Notes: generated from the letters alone by a model not told the origin. A DNA stretch of 64,000 bases from Gentiana macrophylla (GCA_026214975.1 CM047809.1:26363375-26427374); one strand, 5' to 3'; shown: positions 1-10,806, numbered from the stretch's first letter. Translations and numbers: made by a program.

Positions 1-621
1 CTCGCCCTTCTTTCACAATTACTATAGGCCGGAACCCTAACCCTAATTCTAATAGGTGGGCTAAAGGAACATCGGAGAATAAATTCATTAAGCCACAGGC
101 ATTTAAATTCTTCTCCAAATTTAACAACATTGAAAGACAGGAAAACCTACCATAAACAAGCATTCATATCGATCTACGCATTTATTCGACGAAAATCAAG
201 GAAAACAGGCAAATTCAGGCATTCAAAAGTGAAACCGCATGTGTATTCATTCGGACCCGGAAAAAACATTAATGTTCTAAGCCTACCGGGGACGAAACTC
301 ACAACGTTCATCATAGAAACTCAGAAAATCGAAAGTAGAAAGGCATTCATAGCAAGCCAAACTTGTTATAAAACAAAACCGAAGCAGATCCGAAAGATTT
401 ACCTTGTATGCTCGAAGAAATCTGGAAAAAAGATTGAATGTTGGTCGGAAAACCAGAAACGCTGCCCAGAATTAGCCGAAAACCTCCTCCGCTCGTCAGA
501 AACTACTTATTCTCTCCGGAAAATTCCTTTGCTTGCCGGAATCTTCAAACAACTTGCCAGAATTTCTCGCCTGAGGAAACTTGGAGTTTCAAAAAGTGTT
601 TTAAGTGTTGAAGGTCCTCCC

Positions 622-631
622 TGTATATAGA
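622..631 (-). promoter_or_regulatory. Candidate TATA box (minus strand)
   Basis: On the minus strand this reads TCTATATACA, followed downstream by a GC-richer, purine-rich leader. It could be a promoter in an LTR or an eroded gene. There is no other support. Confidence 0.25.
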
Positions 632-879
632 GACCTGAGCAGATGGACGCGCCGTTTCGAAATACGAAATCATTATGACGCGTCACTTAGGAATTCAAAG
701 TCATTAGAAGATGCGTCTATCAGATCCTAACGGCTATGTCAGGCCCCAACGGTTATGTCAGACGCGATATCGAGGCAACACTCCAGAGTTTGCCCAATAG
801 GGCGACTCAAGGCAAACTCGACTAGGTCGCTTCAAAGCACTACGTAGAGCAACACGCTAACTATCCAGGTCGAGAAATA

Positions 880-1130
880 TAAGTCCGGTCGCTCCACAAT
901 AAGGCATAATGTGGCTATACGCTTTCGAGCATAACACATAAGATCGGTCGCTTCAGAACGGCACCTCTCAACAAGTCGCTTTCGAGCCATAAATGCTGTT
1001 AAGTCCGATCGCTCCACAACACAACATCATGCGGCTACTCGCACCCAAGCATAATGCATCAAATCCTGGTCTCTCCACAACACAGCCTTTTGACTACTCT
1101 CACGAGCCTTATGCTAACTTAGCAGGTCGC
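880..1130. repeat. Degenerate tandem repeats, about 55-60 bp and longer
   Basis: Units share the pattern GGTCGCTCCACAA, then a GCATAATG-like stretch, then GGCTAnnCGC and GAGCATAA. The clearest copies start near 888, 1007 and 1066. They are diverged, so the array is old. U3 regions of plant LTRs often contain such repeats. Confidence 0.5.
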
Positions 1131-1659
1131 TCTATAGCAGTCATCTCGGCATATGGTAAGTCAAGTCCCATACAACTTAACTCTATGCCTTTTATTTGAA
1201 CAATGAAGGATTCAAGGATTAGAGGCCTATTGATATGCCAAAGCCCGAAAAAGACCCTGTGAATCCACATTGGGCATGTACGTATGCACAATAACGGATA
1301 GGGTCCATGGCCCATCCAGTCTGCCTCTTCATAAGCCAGACCGGGCCGAGCATAATCCAGCCCGCCTCATGACTTTACGATCTTCATCATTGGCTAGGAA
1401 ACAAGCATCAATCAGCAAAACTTCCAGCTCGACACGAAGCATTGGGGGCCGACCAGCTCACCTCCCCCCAGCTCATAGTCCGTCAGTTCAGACCAAACCC
1501 GCTTGACCAGGCAACAGAGTTCATGGACGACGGTTATAAGGCAAAGAGCCCGCATCGGCTTTGATAAATCTCGCCGAGCTGTTTTTAGTTAATTATGTCT
1601 TAATTACATTTTAATTATGCTTTAATTACCGCCTCTTGTAACCGCTAAATCTTAGCCCC

Positions 1660-1667
1660 TATAAATA
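1660..1667 (+). promoter_or_regulatory. Candidate TATA box (plus strand)
   Basis: TATAAATA lies in a CCCCTATAAATAGTGGC context, typical of plant core promoters and of LTR U3/R junctions. About 240 bp downstream the sequence is cut by a family D LTR. Confidence 0.4.
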
Positions 1668-1914
1668 GTGGCATTTGCTCCCTAAAAAGATGATCGATTA
1701 ATTAATGAAAAACGCAGACAACCTCTGCCAATTCGTCGATAGATTCGTTGTTCTTTATATCTTCATATTTTCTTCATATTGTTCTTGAGCACCACCACAT
1801 AATCACAGTAAAAATCACTCACTTTCGCTAGATATCCACCTCTAAAATTAACAAAACCCGTTTGTGATACGCCCGACTATACGTATCAAAGAATTAATTT
1901 CTTAATTATGCAAT

Positions 1915-3101
1915 CATCTAACCAATAAATGATTTACACATTTGACATAATTAAGAGAAAATTTCTTTTCCCTAAATTCATATGTGGCACCATTTTCGCC
2001 GATTGGGATAATAGAAAATGTATTTTCTATTTTGCATATTATTTAACCAATAAAACACAAATTTTTTACTTATTAAATAGACCAACTATTTAATTTAATT
2101 ATCTCAAAACATGAGAATTCACTCGCGTGTTAGGAGCCAACCACTGACCATAAAACTATAACCGGTAGCTCCGATAAATTGAATAAAATATTTATCAAAG
2201 AAAACATTTCTTTTCAACTTATTAATTCCAGAATTACGCCACCATAATCTGAAACTCCATCGATTATAGATATAACTTAGTCTCATTATGTCGAGTCAAT
2301 TAGTGTCCATTGATATAATCATTACATACAGATCAACCCTTCATAGACTATCCTGAATAAAGTGGGAAAGTTTACGTAAACCTTCTTTATTACATCTTAT
2401 CATTATTTACTATTAACCACTAGTGATCAATTAGTTTATAACAAATACGAACTTTGCGGATCAATCGGTTTCTAGGATTAACAAATAAGGAGATCGTCTT
2501 TCTACTTCCCGCAGGAAGGAATGGATTATGTATCTGTGAAACACACACTCAATTACTCATTCCCGAATAGTGCCAACGTGAAAGTGATTCGGATCGCGCC
2601 ACTTAGAAATCTTTAACGAATACATCAAACCCTATGTTGAAACAAGAAGGATTTAGCAATCACTTCAGGATTAAAGTTAATACATATATGATCATATTGT
2701 GATTCAATAAGATTTCTCAATCATGAAATTATATGAGAAATGCAGATTAAATCAGTCAAGTCCTATATGACTACATCATGTACAAATGACCCACTTAGAT
2801 AACCAATATCGACGGTCCAGATAAGACGGTTATATCATAAAATGTTATGGATGCAATAATGGTGGTTTAATTAATAGAGTTTGTACTTCGATTAAGTTCA
2901 CCACAGACTAACAATCTAAGTGTATCACCATAAACTTGATCCTCGCGTGTGACACACAATAAGTTATATGGCTACATTTTATACCATTTAAGGGCAATAA
3001 AGGCATTATTTTATGAGAACGAAACAAATAATAAGATGATAAATAAATATGTCATTTATTAATAATAAAACAATTACAAAAATTCTTTTTCGGGCACAAC
3101 A
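1915..3101 (-). mobile_element. Family D copia LTR, minus strand, 3' part lost
   Basis: Read on the minus strand from 3101, the sequence follows the LTR of element D (intact copy 51334-53148): a start similar to TGTTG...GCCCGAAA, then the segments containing GTAGCCATATAACTTA, the GTGGTGAACTTAAT block and the AGTAGCTGGGAATG-like block. It starts TGTTGTGCCCG instead of TGTTGGAAGTAGCGCCCG, a small deletion. Homology fades near 1915, so roughly the last third is missing. It is either a truncated solo LTR or one end of an element outside the window. No internal region follows on either side. Confidence 0.8.
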
Positions 3102-3264
3102 CCTAACATACTAACATACTCACACTACCCCATTTAATCCCCTTCACCTTATTGCCTTAACTCTTCCCTACCTACCACCCACCACTCATCGATTCACATA
3201 TTCTAAATTCTTGCTCTTTTATTTAATCGTGTGTCAAACACAATAACGTGGTAATTCTTTTATA

Positions 3265-3506
3265 CTCCATCCGCCTCAACCATAAGACAATCAACTATTA
3301 TTGTTTTATCCTTAATATAACAATTTAAAGTACAACGAAATCATTTAGTGAGATTTTTCCTCACATTACCCTCAATCTATATATACATTCAACAACTTTT
3401 ACTTACTTTGCAACTATTGTATTTATGACAGGCATTAGATGTATCATGATAGTTAACCACTATCTTGATTTTTACTAAAATAACTTGTATATAGGGACAA
3501 ATGAAG
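3265..3506. mobile_element. Stowaway-like MITE
   Basis: The left end reads CTCCATCCGCCTCAACC and the reverse complement of the right end reads CTTCATTTGTCCCTATA. Both resemble the CTCCCTCCGTCC terminal repeat of plant Stowaway (Tc1/mariner) MITEs. TA dinucleotides flank both ends (3263-3264, 3507-3508), as expected for the TA target of this superfamily. It is about 242 bp, AT rich and non-coding. Confidence 0.65.
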
Positions 3507-4390
3507 TATTACATTACTGACGTGGAGATGGGCGGCGCCAAATGGGCTACTTCGGATCCTTTAATCAAATTGGCCAAAGAAGCTCGGCCCAGATTGGGGT
3601 CTTACATTCTTGAATGACTTCGATAGAGATGGTCCTGACCGATATGAAATGCTTCCACGCTCTTTTCACGACATGGTGCATGATCACCTTGGTCGAACTC
3701 TCACTCCGAGCATATAATAATCATCATATTTAGATATATAGAAGGCGGTCGTGCCATTTAGCAGACATTATTCTTTGATACAACTCCGTGATTCACGCTC
3801 CTTTATGGCACGAATTGTAAATTGCCCCATGATCTTGGTCATGTCATTAATCATAGGCACCAAAGCATCCTTTCTAAGAATAGGATCATACAAAAATGAT
3901 TCACCCCTCATAAAATCAGATCTACGTTAATAACTCGATCTCAAAATCTCTGGATACGTAGATACCAATTCTCATTGGGCTCAAGTATCATTAATCAATA
4001 AAATCTCCCGTTAAATAGTTGAATTATCATCACGAAGCTCAATTACTTGTTTAAAGGTCCGATTCCCTTACTGCATTTTAGAATCGTCTATTATAATTAT
4101 CTCATTTTAACAATTATATTACATTAATTTCATTTATCTAAACCGCCATAATTTTTATAGGGGAAACCCGCCGTAATTGATATAAAAATAAATGGCTGCC
4201 ATGCATTCCGGATTCACCCTTAATTCATCTTGTGCTATTTTTAGTTGAAACTCCAATCTAAGTTTTAAAAACAAAGATGTGGAGGTGACACACTTCAAGG
4301 TCGAACACGGGAGGTTCTTGCGCATGCGTATTCATTACACTGCAGCAGAGATATGTGTGGCGACATACACACCATACAGTTTCATTCTGT
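3507..4390. other. Unresolved intergenic or decayed sequence
   Basis: Apart from the short minus-strand ORF at 3768-3911 nothing is recognisable. The part at 3530-3710 is less AT rich than its surroundings and could be an eroded coding segment, but all frames are broken and no family is recognised. Confidence 0.4.
3768..3911 (-). pseudogene. Short ORF of unknown origin, possible gene fragment
   Basis: A 47-codon minus-strand frame starts with ATG at 3911 and stops with TAA at 3768. Its composition is protein-like, with mixed charged and hydrophobic residues including ...DPILRKDALVPMIND... and ...IMGQFTIRAIKERES..., unlike the AT-driven chance ORFs nearby. The frame stays open a few codons upstream of the ATG as well. 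I do not recognise the family. It may be a captured exon or the remains of a transposon gene. Confidence 0.3.
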
Positions 4391-4456
4391 CTTTAAACTG
4401 TATTGTTCTGATCGTTTCATCCATCACTTCATCTCGAAATCCCTCCTCACATAAGA
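4391..4456 (+). repeat. Dispersed repeat, copy 1 of 3
   Basis: Shares the core TTTAAACTGT-TGTTCTGATCGTTTCATCC and a following TCACTTC...AAATCnCTC...CACA pattern with copies at 5840 and 6130. All three are in the same orientation. The upstream flanks are GC-richer and palindromic, so the core may be the end of a small transposon. The family is not recognised. Confidence 0.6.
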
Positions 4457-4763
4457 ACACACATTCATTAGTCTTTTATTTATTTATTTATTTTATTTGC
4501 ATGCATGTTCATAGGCATAAACTTGTGGAAGACTATCACAGAAAGAATTGTCTTCATCCAGAGCAATTTTCCTTATTTACCCTTCATCGCTTTCTTTTGT
4601 TTTTATTTTTACTTTTAAACTCATTAAAGTATTAAAGGGTAAATAAAGAAAACTGCTCTGGATTTAGCACAATTGCTCTGGCAATAGTGTTTCCCATAAA
4701 CCTAGTGGAAGGACATAAAGGAATCTCCACGTGGACCACATCCATTCATTCATGTGCGATGTT

Positions 4764-4768
<5 letters not shown>

Positions 4769-4803
<35 letters not shown>

Positions 4804-4920
4804 ACAAGGACGAAGCCTCGCCTTAAAGCGCCAATTAAGGGAGAAATCGAACTCGCGACTCTCCCAAAAAGCACTTCGTAAACCTGCGAGCCACTAACCA
4901 CCGGGATGAGCTTGTTGCTC
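4769..4920 (-). mobile_element. tRNA-type SINE, minus strand, with 18-bp target duplication
   Basis: The element is flanked by perfect 18-bp direct repeats CATGTGCGATGTTTAGCT at 4751-4768 and 4921-4938. A T-tract of about 34 at its left end is the poly(A) tail on the minus strand. Reading on the minus strand, a box A-like TGGTTAGTGGC lies at 4890-4900 and a box B-like GAGTTCGATTTCTC at 4841-4854, about 45 bp apart, as in tRNA-derived pol III promoters. No coding capacity is expected. It would have been mobilised by a LINE enzyme in trans. The perfect duplication suggests a fairly recent insertion. Confidence 0.9.
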
Positions 4921-5233
4921 CATGTGCGATGTTTAGCTATACACATAATAATTGACTTAATTAATTCCAAGGGGAAATTTAAAACATAATAAGATAGATA
5001 AGATAACGATGACGAAATGACATATATCAAATTGCATTGGCATTATTTGAAAGGACACGTACTCCAGTCCACATCGAATATCTAACAGAATGATTTTGAC
5101 AGAATCCACCTACAATTTAATAACAAAATGAACCCTTAATAAATTAAAATAAATATTATAAAGCGGTTTTTTTTTTTTCTTCTCGGGAAACGAAAGTATT
5201 TATTAATAAGAACATAATTTACAACATAATTTA

Positions 5234-5528
5234 TGCTCCATCCGTTTTAAAATAAATGATGTAATTTGTAAAAACACGTAGTTAATGTTTTGATTTAAAT
5301 ACCAAAATGACTGAAAAGCCATACACTATATCTAATATAATGTTGTTTTTATTTTCTCACTATCTTTTTTTGTCAAATATTTTCTCACTATTTAATAAAT
5401 AATGATAGATATAAAAAAACACAATTAATAATATAAAAATTAATAATATAAAAATGTAATAGTCTATTATAACATAGAACAAATGATTTTTGACAATTAT
5501 ATCATTATTTTGAAACAAACAGACCGCG
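5234..5528. mobile_element. Stowaway-like MITE
   Basis: The left end contains CTCCATCCGTTTTAAAATAA and the reverse complement of the right end reads CGCGGTCTGTTTGTTTCAAA. The two then stay similar inward (ATGATGTAATT against ATGATATAATT). TA flanks both ends (5232-5233 and 5529-5530). The interior is very AT rich. Confidence 0.6.
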
Positions 5529-5775
5529 TATTTAAAATGTCTAAATTCTGTTGGATTTCGAAAGTGATCATGCACGTGTCAAAGCAACAAACAATGAAAC
5601 CCTATTTTATTTTTGTATTGAAAACTTTGTACATTAAAATAATGAAACCTTTTTAATTACGGGAAACATAGGATTCTAACTATGATTATTATTTGCCTTT
5701 TTCGTCATTTCACAAAAATATTCACGTTGAAGTTTATCAAAATGATGATGTCTAACCTTTGGATGATTTTTGTGT

Positions 5776-5802
5776 GGTGTCACCGCACGGTGCGGAGACA
5801 CC
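5776..5802. repeat. Short GC-rich palindrome
   Basis: GGTGTCACCGCAC is followed directly by GGTGCGGAGACACC, giving a near-perfect hairpin with almost no loop. It lies just upstream of dispersed repeat copy 2 and may belong to the same small element. Confidence 0.6.
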
Positions 5803-5839
5803 GTGTGACACACAACTTACCGCACACATTCATTATGTA

Positions 5840-5903
5840 TTAAAACTGTGTGGTTCTGATCGTTTCATCCGTCATTTCACTTCAAATTCTCTCACCACAC
5901 AAT
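5840..5903 (+). repeat. Dispersed repeat, copy 2 of 3
   Basis: Core TTAAAACTGTGTGGTTCTGA continues into a TCGTTTCATCCGTCATTTCA block and ends at CACCACACAATAA. This copy is the closest to copy 3 at 6130. Confidence 0.65.
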
Positions 5904-6129
5904 AACATTCCCTGGAAAATAGGGGATTGTGACCTAGTATTATTAATTTATTTATTCTTCTCTTATGTTTCTCTTTCATTAAGTGTCGTCTTTCGGTAAA
6001 AAATTGTCTCTTTATTTTAACACGCATTCTCTTACTATACTCTAAACTGCGAGATTATTGCATACACCGTACCTATGTGCGGATAGCATTGGTGGCGCTA
6101 TCGCAGCCACCAGTTTTTTTTTTTCTGTA

Positions 6130-6195
6130 TTTAAACTGTGTGGTTCTGATCGTTTTACTCATCACATCAGCTCAAAATCTCTACACCACACAATA
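6130..6195 (+). repeat. Dispersed repeat, copy 3 of 3
   Basis: Core TTTAAACTGTGTGGTTCTGA continues into ATCGTTTTACTCATCACATC and ends at CACCACACAATAA. A poly-T tract lies just upstream. Confidence 0.65.
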
Positions 6196-6297
6196 ATTTC
6201 ACCTCTAAACTTCGTTGATAATCATTTCGTGATCGACAAGACGTTTCACTTTTTATTTATTTATTTAAAATTCATAAAAAATAAACGAATGTCACTC

Positions 6298-6393
6298 TAT
6301 GTAGCACAGATACGAATACACCGTACGACACGACATGAAGACGACGATACAGTTATTTTCAAAATATAAGGATACGACACATCGCCGACACAT

Positions 6394-6457
<64 letters not shown>

Positions 6458-6965
6458 TGTGTGAGATGTAAATAAGATTCAATTTATCAAAAAAATATTT
6501 GTAAAAATTTAAAAACTAGACAAAATAAGATATGTGATATGTAAACTCTATGAATATCTAAAATAGACATTAGACCTTTATACGGTCCCAAACAATTGTG
6601 ATTAACCTTCAAAATATTACAAATTGTATAAATTATTATTTATTATATAAACTTAATACGGCGTATTATTTATTAAATTACTATAGAAATAAAAATCATG
6701 TATTTTAACGTTTCCATTGAAGAAAATTTAAGAAAAGAAAAAAAAAATAGGGTTCAAGAGTGTCGGGGAGTGTCGGTGTCATGTCGGGGAGTGTCGACAG
6801 CAAGTCGGAGGCATGTCGGATATTAAAATTTTAAATAATATTATTTTAATCATCCGACACATGTCAGAGTGTGGTGGTCGAGTGTTGTGTCGGAAATGTG
6901 TTGGATACGGTGCACGACTCTCGTTGAAGTGTCGATGCTTCATGTAATTGTCACTAGTAGGAGGG
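6298..6965. mobile_element. Possible TIR element with GTGTCGG-type subterminal repeats
   Basis: The left arm (6298-6392) contains TACACCGTACGACACGACA and CGACACATCGCCGACAC. The right arm (6757-6950), read in reverse complement, contains GCACCGTATCCAACACA and CCGACACAACACTCGACC. The arms are thus loosely inverted and carry several GTGTCGG/CCGACAC copies. The middle is AT rich with a microsatellite. It resembles plant DNA-transposon relics with GTGTCGG-rich ends. No clean target duplication was found, so the boundaries are approximate. Confidence 0.4.
6396..6462. repeat. (TA)n(TG)n compound microsatellite
   Basis: A run of TA is followed by about 25 TG units with one CG interruption. It lies in the centre of the possible TIR element. 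Confidence 0.95.
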
Positions 6966-7033
6966 GACATGTATCATTTAAACACTTGGAAAATTCTTCC
7001 ATTGTTACTCTATTTGAGGAGTAATACGTTTGT

Positions 7034-7082
7034 ATGAATCTGAACCACACAGTTCAACTTAAAACTGTGTGATCCAGATTCA
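7034..7082. repeat. Small foldback
   Basis: GAATCTGAACCACACAGTT and AACTGTGTGATCCAGATTC form an imperfect hairpin with a short loop. The ACCACACAG/CTGTGTG stem is also found in the foldback MITE at 8151-8323, so the two may be related. Confidence 0.6.
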
Positions 7083-7524
7083 TCCACACAGTATAACTCC
7101 ATAATATAGAACCAGCAAGTGTCATCATAAAATTGGTCATTGACATTTTTCTAACAAACCCTTTCAACCTAGATGATGATTGAATGATTGATTTTGATAT
7201 ATTGAGTTTATTGATTTGAAAACCAAATCCGATCCGGAACAGAGCAACCACATAGGTGGCCTCACTACCACGGTTTCAGCTTGACTGCAACAGTGGTATA
7301 ACAACCACAGTTTCGGTGGCAACGATACACATCGAGAAGCATCAAACACTCACAATAATATCATACAAAGAGTAGCAACGAAAACATATAATTGAAACAT
7401 TATATTACGAATTTTAGAACACTTTTAACTCGTTATAAACTAGATCAAAACAAATGAATTTATAGAAATTGTACCAAAAAGTGAGATGGTGAAACATATA
7501 TTAGATTTCACAAAATCATCCTAC

Positions 7525-8003
7525 TGTTGGAAGTAGCGCCCGAAAGACAATTTATGTAATTGTTTTTAAAATTAATAAATGACAGATTTATTCTCATCTT
7601 AGTATTTGCTTCGTGCTCATAAGTAATACATTACTAAAAACCCCAAGTTGTATCATATGTAGCCATATAACTTAGTGTGCTGTCACACATGAGTAATAAG
7701 TTTATGGTGATACACTTGAATTATTAGTCCGTGGTGAACTTAATCAAAGTATGGGGTCTATTGGTTAAACCACCATTAATGCGCCCAGAACACTTTATGG
7801 TGTGATCGTCTTATCCGGATTGTCGATATTGGTTATCTAAGTGGGGCGTTTATATATGATGTAGTCATATAGGACTGAACCAATTTAATTTGTATTTGTC
7901 ATATAATTTCGTGATTGAAAAATCTTATTGAATCACAAGATGATTATATATGGATTAACTTTAATCCTGAAATGATTGCAGACTCTTGCTTATTTCAAGA
8001 TAG
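7525..8003 (+). repeat. Element D 5' LTR, left segment
   Basis: Collinear with 51334-51789 of the intact 3' LTR, ending at TTTCAAGATAG, where element C begins. The continuation GGTTTGATGTGTTCG is found at 43173, after C. Confidence 0.9.
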
Positions 8004-8150
8004 TGTTGGACCACTTTCACTGTTTGTGGTCAATGATTGCTGCAGTAAACTTTTTGCTTGCAAGTTTGGTTTAGCTGTAGTGTAAAAGAAAAGAAAAGAA
8101 AAATTCTAAAGGTGCACTGATGATGTCTTTTTCTTCATGATTTCTTTTAA

Positions 8151-8323
8151 GGGTTATTACGATCGCAGGAGGCTTCGATAGAGAAGCCTGCATACGCTGC
8201 AACATCCTGGACCACACAGCTTCATGCCACGTATTCAATTCCCTATTGAGGATGAAACTGTGTGGTCCAGATGTTGCCACGTATGCAGCTCTCTATTGAA
8301 GTCTCCCTGCATCATAATAACCC
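8151..8323. mobile_element. Foldback MITE inside the element C 5' LTR
   Basis: Nearly the whole 173-bp element folds on itself. The left end GGGTTATTACGATCGCAGG pairs with the right end, which in reverse complement reads GGGTTATTATGATGCAGGG. The inner arms contain GGACCACACAG and CTGTGTGGTCC. The 3' LTR of C lacks it, so it inserted after C did. Flanking TTTCTTTT and TTTCTTTG suggest an 8-9 bp target duplication, as for MULE-derived foldbacks. Confidence 0.75.
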
Positions 8324-8353
8324 CTTTCTTTGTTTGTATCTTCAGTTCTCATG

Positions 8354-8363
8354 CTATAAATTA
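8354..8363 (+). promoter_or_regulatory. Candidate LTR TATA box of element C
   Basis: CTATAAATTA is the best TATA match in the LTR. In the 3' LTR the same place is where element B inserted, with the target duplication AAATT taken from it. Confidence 0.4.
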
Positions 8364-8940
8364 TGTATGCTGAGAAGCAAGAAAGGACGAGCAAAAAGCA
8401 CAAGTTGAACTGGTACTGCAAAGAAAATACCCAGTAACACTTAAGAACTTAATCCAACTATCAGTGTAAAAATAGAGTGAAAAGTGTGTCAAATTGTTGT
8501 CCCACAGTGAGTGATATTTTTCGGTACTTGTTCGACGTTCTCTCTATTTCAATCTGGTTGGTTGGTTCGTACATCGGAGTGGCAGATTGTCCACGTTCTT
8601 CACAGATTGGGCTGCGGTTATGTTGGTGACATCTTTCCACAACTCTTATACTCTTGTATTTTTATTGGTACTTTGGAGTAGTTTGAGTTGTTATACGTAG
8701 AACACTTGTATCTCTTATTTACTGACTAGTGGAGATTTTTGTGGGCTCCGGCCTCGTGGTTTTACTCTCTCACATTGAGAGGGGGTTTTCACGTTAAAAT
8801 TCTAGTGTTATTTTATTCCGCTTTATTTTACTACATGCATGGCTTTTTACTAGTAAAATATTCCGTTGCGCTTACTAGTGAGAAAATTATTTGTGGGTGT
8901 TTGTGATAATTTTCTTGTTATCACGGCGTTTTTCCCAACA

Positions 8941-8958
8941 AGTGGTAGCAGAGCCTGG
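8941..8958 (+). other. Primer binding site of element C
   Basis: AGTGGTAGCAGAGCCTGG follows the LTR directly. It matches the usual TGGTATCAGAGC site for initiator methionine tRNA except for one change. Confidence 0.85.
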
Positions 8959-9009
8959 TTAGTAGTGTTGTTGGATAAAGTAATTTTTGGTGTATTTGAT
9001 TTGTTTAAA

Positions 9010-9387
9010 ATGGAAGCAAATCTAAATAGGATGATCACTTTAAATGGGTCCAATTATGTCTTATGGAAAGATAAAATGAAGGACTTTTTATATGTGAAAA
9101 ATTACTACAAGCCTGTGTTTGATGTAGAAAAACTCGAAGATAAAACTGATGTTGGATGGGATTTGTTGCATTGGCAAGTATGTGGTTATGTAAGACAATG
9201 GGTCGATGATAATGTTTTAAGCCACATAAGTGGCGATAAAAATGCTAAAACTTTATGGCAAAAACTGGAAGATTTATATGCCTGGAAAACTGGAAATAAT
9301 TTTGTTGGTATTCAAAATCAACTTATTGCTATGGGTATCAAGTTTGATATCAAGTGCGGGGTTGATGTTTCTCGCTCTTTACTGTAG
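9010..9387 (+). pseudogene. Element C gag, N-terminal part
   Basis: The ATG at 9010 follows the PBS by about 50 bp and is preferred to the upstream in-frame ATG at 8866, which lies inside the LTR. The frame reads about 125 codons of copia gag: an opening ...[20 protein letters not shown]... (the NGxNYxxWKxxM pattern of plant copia gag), then ...[15 protein letters not shown]... and ...[14 protein letters not shown]... It breaks at 9387, where the normal protein would run on. Gag would form the cytoplasmic virus-like particle. This copy is dead. Confidence 0.85.
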
Positions 9388-9559
9388 TCGTGGGAAACTT
9401 TTAAGTTCTCCTCTAACTCAACTCCGATGGTAGGATGACCATTGATTTTGCCAAGACGAATGCTCTGGAAGAGGAAACCAGAAGGTAAGCACATGGTATT
9501 TCTGCACAGTCAGATGTTCTGGTTACCGAGTCGAGGGAGAGAAGTCATAGTAGAGCACC

Positions 9560-9880
9560 CAAGCATAGAGGTCATAGTAGAAGCAAATCTAAAGGCAAAT
9601 ACAAAGACCTTGAATGCAATCATTACGGAAAGAAATGACACATCCATAGATTCTGTTGGAAATTGAAAAAGAAAAACAAGAATAATGACAAGAGTGATAA
9701 TAAAAATGATTAGTAAGAAGACAATATTAATATTGCTTCTGGTGATTTTCTTATTTTTCAGGAAGTTGATGATGTCAATTTTGTAGATGATGTGACCAGT
9801 TGGGTCATTGACAGTGGTGTGTCGGTCCATGCTACTTCGTGAAGAGAATTCTTCACATCTTACACTGCAGGTGATTTTGG
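9560..9880 (+). pseudogene. Element C zinc knuckle and protease remnant
   Basis: Around 9600-9665 a frame with stops reads ECNHYGKK, a stop, then HIHRFCWKL, an eroded CCHC knuckle of gag. Around 9795-9840 WVIDSGVSVHATS corresponds to the copia aspartic protease active site (D-S-G; the usual form is DSGAS). Stops follow within a few codons. The protease would cut the gag-pol polyprotein. Confidence 0.7.
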
Positions 9881-9884
9881 TGAT

Positions 9885-10806
9885 GTGAGGATGGCACATG
9901 ATTCTGTTATAAAGTGTTCATGTGTTGGAGATATTAGTTTGGAGACGTCTAACGGTACCAGACTAATTCTCAGAAAAGTTAAGCATATTCCAGATATCCG
10001 GTTGAATCTGATTTCGGTTTGCAAACTGTGTGATGATGGTTATGACAATTTATTTTCACGTGATACCTGGAAACTCACATAAGGGTCTTCAGTTGTTGCA
10101 AGAGGTATGAAATCCTCTGCACTTTTCTTGACTCAAGCAAAAGTTATTATTGATATGGCTAATGCAATGGAGTCGCCTGATGAGACCGAGTTGTGGCATA
10201 AGAGGTTATGTCATATGAGTTTGAAAGGTATGACTGTCTTGTCCAAAAAAAATCTATTATCTTGTTCTAGCAGTTTGCATTTGGAGAAGTGTGCGTATTG
10301 TTTTGCAGGAAAGCAAACAGAGTTTCTTTTAAAACTCGCCCACCTTCAAGAAAGTCAGAGGTACTTGAGTTAGTACATTCTGATGTTTGTGGTCCTATGT
10401 AAATAAGAACGCTTGGTGGTCCCAGTATTTTGTGACTTTTATTGATGATCATTCGAGGAAAACTTGGGTCTACACTTGAAAGACAAAAGATCAAGTGTTA
10501 GACGTGTTCAAACAGTTTCAAGTCTCGGTTGAGAGGGAAACTGGAAAGAAGTTGAAGTGTATTCGAACACACTATGTCGGTGAATACACTGGTCCGTTTC
10601 ATGTTTATTGCAAGCAACAGGGTATCAGACATGAAAGAACTCCACCTAAAACTCCACAGTTGAATGGTTTGGTTGAGAGAATGAACAGAACACTAATGGA
10701 GAGAGTCGGATGTTTGCTTTCACAAGCTGGATTGTCTAAATCCTTTCAGGGTGAAACTTTGAGTAAAGTGGTGCATGTACTTAATTTGTCTTCAGTGTTC
10801 CTTTGA
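9885..10806 (+). pseudogene. Element C protease end, GAG-pre-integrase and integrase remnant
   Basis: The frame at 9885-10082 continues the protease (VKHIPDIRLNLISVCKL). The frame at 10107-10373 carries the GAG-pre-integrase pattern ELWHKRLCHMSLKGM and the CxxC pair of the integrase zinc motif (CAYCFAGKQ). Around 10375-10480 the catalytic core start is broken by stops. The frame at 10495-10806 holds the second half of the core (TPQLNGLVERMNRT, with the catalytic Glu in ERMNRT). At least three breaks separate these pieces. Integrase would insert the cDNA. Confidence 0.85.

Larger units (their letters stand above)
1..1914. other. Unresolved repeat-like sequence, possible LTR remnant
   Basis: No convincing gene is visible. 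The stretch has a candidate minus-strand TATA box near 622-631 and a candidate plus-strand one at 1660-1667, with degenerate tandem repeats between. The part just after the second box is pyrimidine rich and ends abruptly where a family D LTR begins, which suggests an older LTR truncated by that insertion. An open frame of 166 codons at 130-630 (+) is rich in Lys, Ser and Ile, shows no recognisable domain and is probably chance. The identity of the element is unknown. Confidence 0.35.
8004..8940 (+). repeat. Element C 5' LTR
   Basis: Starts TGTTGGACCAC and ends TTTTTCCCAACA. The segment after the MITE matches 42594-43167 closely. It contains a foldback MITE absent from the 3' LTR and a possible TATA box, CTATAAATTA, near 8354. 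Confidence 0.9.

Noticed and set aside
35..52. Telomere-like CCCTAACCCTAA
   Set aside because: Only about two units; expected by chance or as a short interstitial motif. No array.
130..630. 166-codon open frame on the plus strand
   Set aside because: Low-complexity Lys/Ser/Ile composition, no domain, and the minus strand there looks like a leader after a TATA box.
4279..4881. Plus-strand ORFs around the SINE
   Set aside because: Composed of AT-rich sequence and the poly-T tail; no coding signal.
8866..9009. Upstream in-frame ATG of element C gag
   Set aside because: Lies inside the LTR upstream of the PBS; the start at 9010 fits copia gag.
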